From NCBI GenBank assembly GCA_965242915.1, contig CBDETN010000027.1, forward strand, positions 124,001 through 188,000: DNA of 64,000 nucleotides. The letters run 5' to 3'. Of this stretch, positions 60,685-64,000 are shown piece by piece (the first letter of the stretch is position 1; the number at the start of each line of letters is the position of its first letter). A model generated the notes under the pieces. It did not search any database. It was not told the DNA's origin and worked only from the letters and a program-made list of their open reading frames with translations. The DNA comes from CAJXII01 sp965242915 (GTDB taxonomy: Bacteria > Campylobacterota > Campylobacteria > Campylobacterales > Arcobacteraceae). A program made the position numbers and the translations under genes.

Positions 60685-61582
60685 TAATTTAACTTTTGAA
60701 TTTCCGTATATATTTTTACTTTTATTTATATTTATTTTATGCTTAAAATTTTGTAAAGCCAAAGTTCAAGCATACTATATGCCGCATCTGGATATTTATA
60801 ACAAAGCGAGTGCATTTGGCAGTTCATTTACAACTATTTTAAAATGGACAGCGATTATATTTGCTCTTGTGGCACTTGCAAGTCCTATAAAAGAGTTAGA
60901 AATAGTTCATAAGAAAAGTGAAGGTATAGATATAATTTTATCTTTAGATACAAGTGGTTCTATGCGGCAAATTGGATTTAATGTACAAGACAGAGATCAA
61001 AATCGTTGGGATGTGGTAAGTGATATTGTAAAAGATTTTATAAGTGTCAGACAAAATGACAATATAGGATTGATAGTTTTTGGAACTTCAGTCATGACAG
61101 CATCCCCGTTAACTTACGATAAAAAAGCACAAATTAGAATTATTAACAGTTTAGACATAGGGATTGTTGGAGATAAAACAGCTTTGATAGACAGTATAGC
61201 AACTAGTATTAATATTTTAAGCAAGCGGCAAAGTAAATCTAAAATCATCATTGTTTTAACAGATGGGGAAGATACCGCCAGTACAATTCCTTTTAAAGTT
61301 GTACAAAAGATGGCAAAAAAATATCAGATTAAAATATATACTATTGGAATTGGTGAACCAAACAGAATGCTTTTAAATGAAATATCAAAGAGCAGCGGCG
61401 GTAAATCTTTTATCGCAAATTCAAAAGATAATTTAAAAGAGATTTATGACCATATTAATAAGTTAGAAAAGAGTGAGATAGAGCAAAATAAAATTGTATT
61501 AAAAGAATATTATTTCTTCTATCCTTTATTTATAGCATTTTTGAGTTTGGTGTTTTATATATTTTTGAAGAATAGAAGATAA
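60677..61582 (+). CDS. VWA-domain membrane protein, BatA-like
   Basis: 301 residues. Two N-terminal membrane segments (about 8-24 and 47-66) are followed by a von Willebrand A domain with the MIDAS motif DTSGSM (in DIILSLDTSGSMRQIGF) and T/D contacts in VFGTS and VLTDGEDTAST. A C-terminal membrane helix is at about 277-297. This is the BatA layout. BatB and the TPR protein that usually follow are absent; IS debris begins 320 bases downstream. The operon end may have been lost by rearrangement. Confidence 0.88.
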   Translation: MFNNLTFEFPYIFLLLFIFILCLKFCKAKVQAYYMPHLDIYNKASAFGSSFTTILKWTAIIFALVALASPIKELEIVHKKSEGIDIILSLDTSGSMRQIGFNVQDRDQNRWDVVSDIVKDFISVRQNDNIGLIVFGTSVMTASPLTYDKKAQIRIINSLDIGIVGDKTALIDSIATSINILSKRQSKSKIIIVLTDGEDTASTIPFKVVQKMAKKYQIKIYTIGIGEPNRMLLNEISKSSGGKSFIANSKDNLKEIYDHINKLEKSEIEQNKIVLKEYYFFYPLFIAFLSLVFYIFLKNRR

Positions 61583-61686
61583 AATATATATAAACATTAC
61601 AATCTGACATATTTTGTCCTACAAGGCATATATAGATACAAATGTACCATATAAAGTGACTTCTAATAATTCTACAATATCGATAA

Positions 61687-61824
61687 TCTTCAAAATATAG
61701 ATATTTATTTCCCAATTTTGGAACACACGACGAAGTCTTGATTTATAAAATTAACCCAAAAAAAGAAGCAATAACAAAATGTAATTTTGCCAAAAATTTA
61801 TTTTTTAACCATCATCAAAAATAG
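61687..61824 (+). pseudogene. Short coding-like fragment downstream of batA-like gene
   Basis: Not recognised. In the 320-bp gap 61583-61902 one frame is open for 45 codons, from just after a TAA to TAG at 61822. It encodes FPNFGTHDEVLIYKINPKKE and AITKCNFAKNLFFNHHQK and has no good start codon. Codon use looks like genuine coding DNA. It may be the tail of a gene removed by IS activity. Nothing else is seen in this gap. Confidence 0.3.
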
Positions 61825-61902
61825 CTAGATTAACTATTTATAGTTATAGAATTCTTTCCCTTAACATATAAGCCAAGGATGAACCCTTTTCAACTAAAAA
61901 AT

Positions 61903-62544
61903 GAGAGTGTAAAATAAACTGTGTAAACCCAGCAGTTTCTTTTTAATCACTTCTCATATTTTGCCATAATCTCCTTAAAAAATATACTAAGTTGAGGATA
62001 AATCTCAAACCAATTTCTAATACTAGAAGCATTCCATTTATTTTGTTGTTCAGCACAAGCCAGATACATCACTTTAAAAGCTGAATCTTCTGTTGGAAAT
62101 GAACCCTTAGATTTAGTTTTTCTTTTTATAGTAGCATTTAAAGATTCAATAGGATTTGTTGTATAAATTAATTTTCTTACAGAATCTGGATATTTAAAAA
62201 ATGTAGACAATTCAGACCAGTGATTTGTCCAAGAAACAGTAATGTTAGGATATTTTTTACCCCAGATATCATTAAACTCTGTAAGTGCTAATTGTCCATC
62301 TTCTTCAGTGTAAGCTGTATAAACTGATTTTAAATCTTTAGCAACTGCTTTTCTATCTTTCCAAGATACAAACTTTAATGAACTTCTTATTTGATGTACT
62401 ATACACCTTTGTATCTCTGCCTTAGGATAAACTGCACTAATTGCTTCACTAAAGCCATTAAGACCATCTATTGCAAAGATAAGTACATCTTGTACTCCTC
62501 TTTTTTGAATATCATTTAAAACTGTAAGCCAATATTTACTAGTT
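61903..62544 (-). mobile_element. IS256-family element, copy B (3' remnant)
   Basis: It begins with the same end GAGAGTGTAAAATAAACTGT as copy A at 45581 and matches copy A closely, without the IS30 insertion. Identity stops at 62544 (ACTAGTT), where a different sequence begins. It therefore lacks the 5' half of the element and cannot move by itself. It has the same orientation as copy A. Confidence 0.88.
61947..62544 (-). pseudogene. IS256-family transposase, C-terminal half
   Basis: About 200 codons from SKYWLTVLNDIQKRGVQDVLIFAIDGLNGFSEAISAVYPKAEIQ to the stop at 61947. It contains the intact DGLNGFSEAI motif and CIVHQIR (the C-x2-H motif of Mutator-type transposases), plus NPIESLNATIKRKTKSKGS, uninterrupted. 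An ATG just upstream (62555) is in foreign DNA and is not meaningful. It served as the reference for the exact IS30 insertion site in copy A. Confidence 0.88.
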
Positions 62545-62577
62545 ACAAATATCACTCAACAAAGACACCGTATCACA

Positions 62578-62644
62578 AACACTTGGACACTTACAAATTT
62601 GAAATATTCTCTAACAACATTTTAGCATAAAGTGTCCAAGTGTT
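62578..62644. repeat. 15-bp inverted repeat beside the istB remnant
   Basis: AACACTTGGACACTT (62578-62592) and AAGTGTCCAAGTGTT (62630-62644) are perfect inverses separated by 37 bases. The second arm overlaps the istB stop. IS21 elements carry repeated terminal sequences, so this is probably the end region of the truncated IS21-type element; a terminator is less likely because no T run follows. Confidence 0.55.
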
Positions 62645-62900
62645 AATTTATTTTTGACATAATTTTCCTCATTGATGTACCTTTTAGTTCAACTCTATGT
62701 GAAGAATGTACAATCCTATCTAATATTGCATCAGCAACAGTATCATTATTTAAATAATCATACCACTGTGATACAGGAAGTTGAGAGGTGAGAATTATTG
62801 ATGATAAGTCAACTCTACTTTCTATAATTTCTAATAAATTTGTAGCATCATCAGCTGATAATGGATTTATTCCAAAGTCATCTAAAATAAGAATACTATA
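62643..62900 (-). pseudogene. istB (IS21-family helper ATPase), 3' fragment
   Basis: The last about 85 codons of an IstB-type AAA+ ATPase: SILILDDFGINPLSADDATNL with Walker B LILDDFG, LSSIILTSQLPVSQWYDYL (sensor 1), and ADAILDRIVHSSHRVELKGTSMRK. The 5' part with Walker A is removed by insertion of IS3 copy 3 at 62901. No istA is present. The stretch 62545-62642 is probably the end of the same IS21 element, joined to the IS256 remnant. Confidence 0.85.
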
Positions 62901-64000
62901 ATACCCCAAGAAAATAAGAACGAAAAAATAAGATTCTTATTCCTAAAAAGTTAAAATAATAAAATATTTAATAGGGGTAAAAAATGAGTACAAAAAGAAG
63001 AATATTTACAGCAAAATTTAAAACAAAAATTGTTTTAGAAGTTTTAAAAGGTGAAAAGACTTTAAATGAGATAGCAAGTAAAAATAATATAACACCTAAA
63101 AATATCCAAAATTGGAAGAAGATATTTTTAGATAATGCAGAGTTGGCAATGGAGCCTGCAAAGGCTATCAAAGAATATAAAGACGAAAACTTAAAATTAC
63201 AATCTAAAATAGATGATTATGCAAAGATAGTAGGTAAAATGACAGTTGAAAAGGAATGGCTTGAGGAAAAGCTACAAAGCTTGGACTTATCTAATAAAAA
63301 AGAGTTGATAGAGTCTAAGCTAACATATATTTCAGTATCAACTCAATGTAAACTTATAAAATTAAATCCAAGCAGCTTATATTATAAGCCTATAGAAAAT
63401 AAGCATAAAATATCACTCAAAGATAAGATAAATGATATTTATGAGCAAATACCAATATATGGAGCTTTAAAAGTTCATCAGCAACTTTTAGAAGATGGAT
63501 ACAATATAAGTTTGAATACTGTTTATAAATATAGACAAGAGATGGGTTTAAAGCCAATATTAGCAGTTAAACCAATAAATCTATCAATACCAGATAAGCA
63601 ACATAAAAAATACTCTTACAAGCTTAGAGGAGTTGACATAGTAAAAGCAAATCAAGTATGGAGTACGGATATAACATATATCAAGATTAATGGCGGCATG
63701 GTTTATTTAGCAGCTATAATTGATTGGTATTCTAAATCTGTACTATCTTGGAAAATATCCAACACTATGGATTCAGCTTTAACAATGGATGTTCTAAATG
63801 AAGCATTATCGCTATATGGTAAACCTGAAATATTTAATACAGATCAAGGCAGTCAATACACAAGTCATATCCATACACAGACTTTAAAAGATAATGGCAT
63901 CATTATCTCAATGGATGGTAAAGGTAGAGCTACTGATAATATTTGTATAGAGAGATTCTGGCGAAGTGCAAAAGTTGAAAGAATTTATCTAAATGAATAT
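62901..64000 (+). mobile_element. IS3-family insertion sequence, copy 3 (cut by window end)
   Basis: Left end ATACCCCAAGAA with TATA at 62897-62900, as in copies 1 and 2. It does not have the 13-bp deletion of copy 2. From the length of copy 1 it should end near 64225. It lies in the istB remnant and is the youngest layer of this IS pile-up. Confidence 0.93.
62984..64000 (+). CDS. IS3-family transposase (partial at window end)
   Basis: 339 codons of the 393-residue fused transposase are visible, in one frame. It differs from copy 1 by Glu-to-Lys in FTAKFKTK and by Ala-to-Ser in YSKSVLSWK. The region deleted in copy 2 (IPDKQHKKYSYK) is intact, so the protein is probably active. AGGGGT lies upstream of the ATG. 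The visible part ends just after the catalytic ERFWRSAK segment. Confidence 0.9.
   Translation, partial: MSTKRRIFTAKFKTKIVLEVLKGEKTLNEIASKNNITPKNIQNWKKIFLDNAELAMEPAKAIKEYKDENLKLQSKIDDYAKIVGKMTVEKEWLEEKLQSLDLSNKKELIESKLTYISVSTQCKLIKLNPSSLYYKPIENKHKISLKDKINDIYEQIPIYGALKVHQQLLEDGYNISLNTVYKYRQEMGLKPILAVKPINLSIPDKQHKKYSYKLRGVDIVKANQVWSTDITYIKINGGMVYLAAIIDWYSKSVLSWKISNTMDSALTMDVLNEALSLYGKPEIFNTDQGSQYTSHIHTQTLKDNGIIISMDGKGRATDNICIERFWRSAKVERIYLNEY

Noticed and set aside
1..64000. CRISPR array, rRNA or tRNA genes
   Set aside because: No regularly spaced direct repeats, rRNA-like blocks or cloverleaf-forming segments were found on reading the window.

Overview
The window is an AT-rich chromosomal segment of a motile Gram-negative bacterium of the Campylobacterota (Epsilonproteobacteria), most likely an Arcobacter-like genus. 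This rests on the very low GC, a UbiD-type menaquinone decarboxylase of the kind used with the futalosine route, a Suv3-like helicase, short flagellins next to a Maf/DUF115 glycosyltransferase, and the order gmk - acidic protein - ABC ATPase - tsf - rpsB, which I recall from Campylobacter. The genus cannot be fixed from sequence reading alone. No rRNA, tRNA or CRISPR array was seen.

Layout. 1-10 kb: housekeeping genes (a pilus-assembly-like membrane protein fragment, tilS, rimO, a diguanylate cyclase, panC, a Fur-family regulator, a stand-alone RND pump, an HDOD protein). 10.07-11.39 kb: IS3-family element, copy 1. 11.4-21.8 kb: flagellar block. Leftward: fliS, fliD, flgK, flgH, fliL, a MotE-like gene, a FliJ-like gene, fliQ and two unknown small genes. 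Rightward: flgI, fliM. 21.8-31.5 kb: nonulosonic-acid/flagellin glycosylation island (NeuB-, NeuD- and NeuA-like proteins, TIM-barrel isomerase, a CBS-aminotransferase fusion, methyltransferase, SIS isomerase, Maf glycosyltransferase), interrupted by IS3 copy 2, which carries a 13-bp deletion. 31.5-34.6 kb: two near-identical flagellin genes and a third, frameshifted copy. 34.7-36.1 kb: a small frameshifted gene and a doubly broken trmA. 36.1-45.5 kb: Suv3-like helicase, glmU, coaBC, uppS, prepilin peptidase, an LptF/G permease, truA, ubiD. 45.6-48.05 kb: a decayed IS256-type element with an IS30-type element nested inside. 48-57.6 kb: prfB, a GspF-like gene, folE, gmk, acidic protein, ABC ATPase, tsf, rpsB, a cytidylyltransferase, pssA, nitroreductase, a tautomerase. 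57.7 kb: a short MscS-like gene of foreign appearance. 58.5-61.6 kb: MoxR/DUF58/VWA operon. 61.9-64 kb: a pile-up of IS256, IS21 and IS3 (copy 3) pieces.

How it fits together. The glycosylation island makes and activates a sialic-acid-like sugar and transfers it to flagellin; it sits between the hook/rod/switch genes and the flagellin genes. FliS (chaperone), FliD (cap) and FlgK (junction) build the same filament. Four copies of a 20-bp element lie upstream of flgK and of each flagellin gene. In three of them a -10-like hexamer follows at exactly the same distance, suggesting a dedicated late-flagellar promoter type.

Most unusual signals: (i) an 87-bp, almost perfectly self-complementary element inserted in frame in coaBC, whose apex decamer recurs in a 24-bp hairpin at one of the two lesions in trmA; (ii) the shared late-flagellar promoter element; (iii) a hairpin built from AACCACT-type repeats that places the ribosome-binding site and start codon of an ABC-transporter gene in its loop; (iv) three genes whose -10 boxes lie 5-6 nt before the start codon, implying leaderless mRNAs; (v) a possible split paralogue of the Campylobacter-type 'highly acidic protein' in the flagellar operon.
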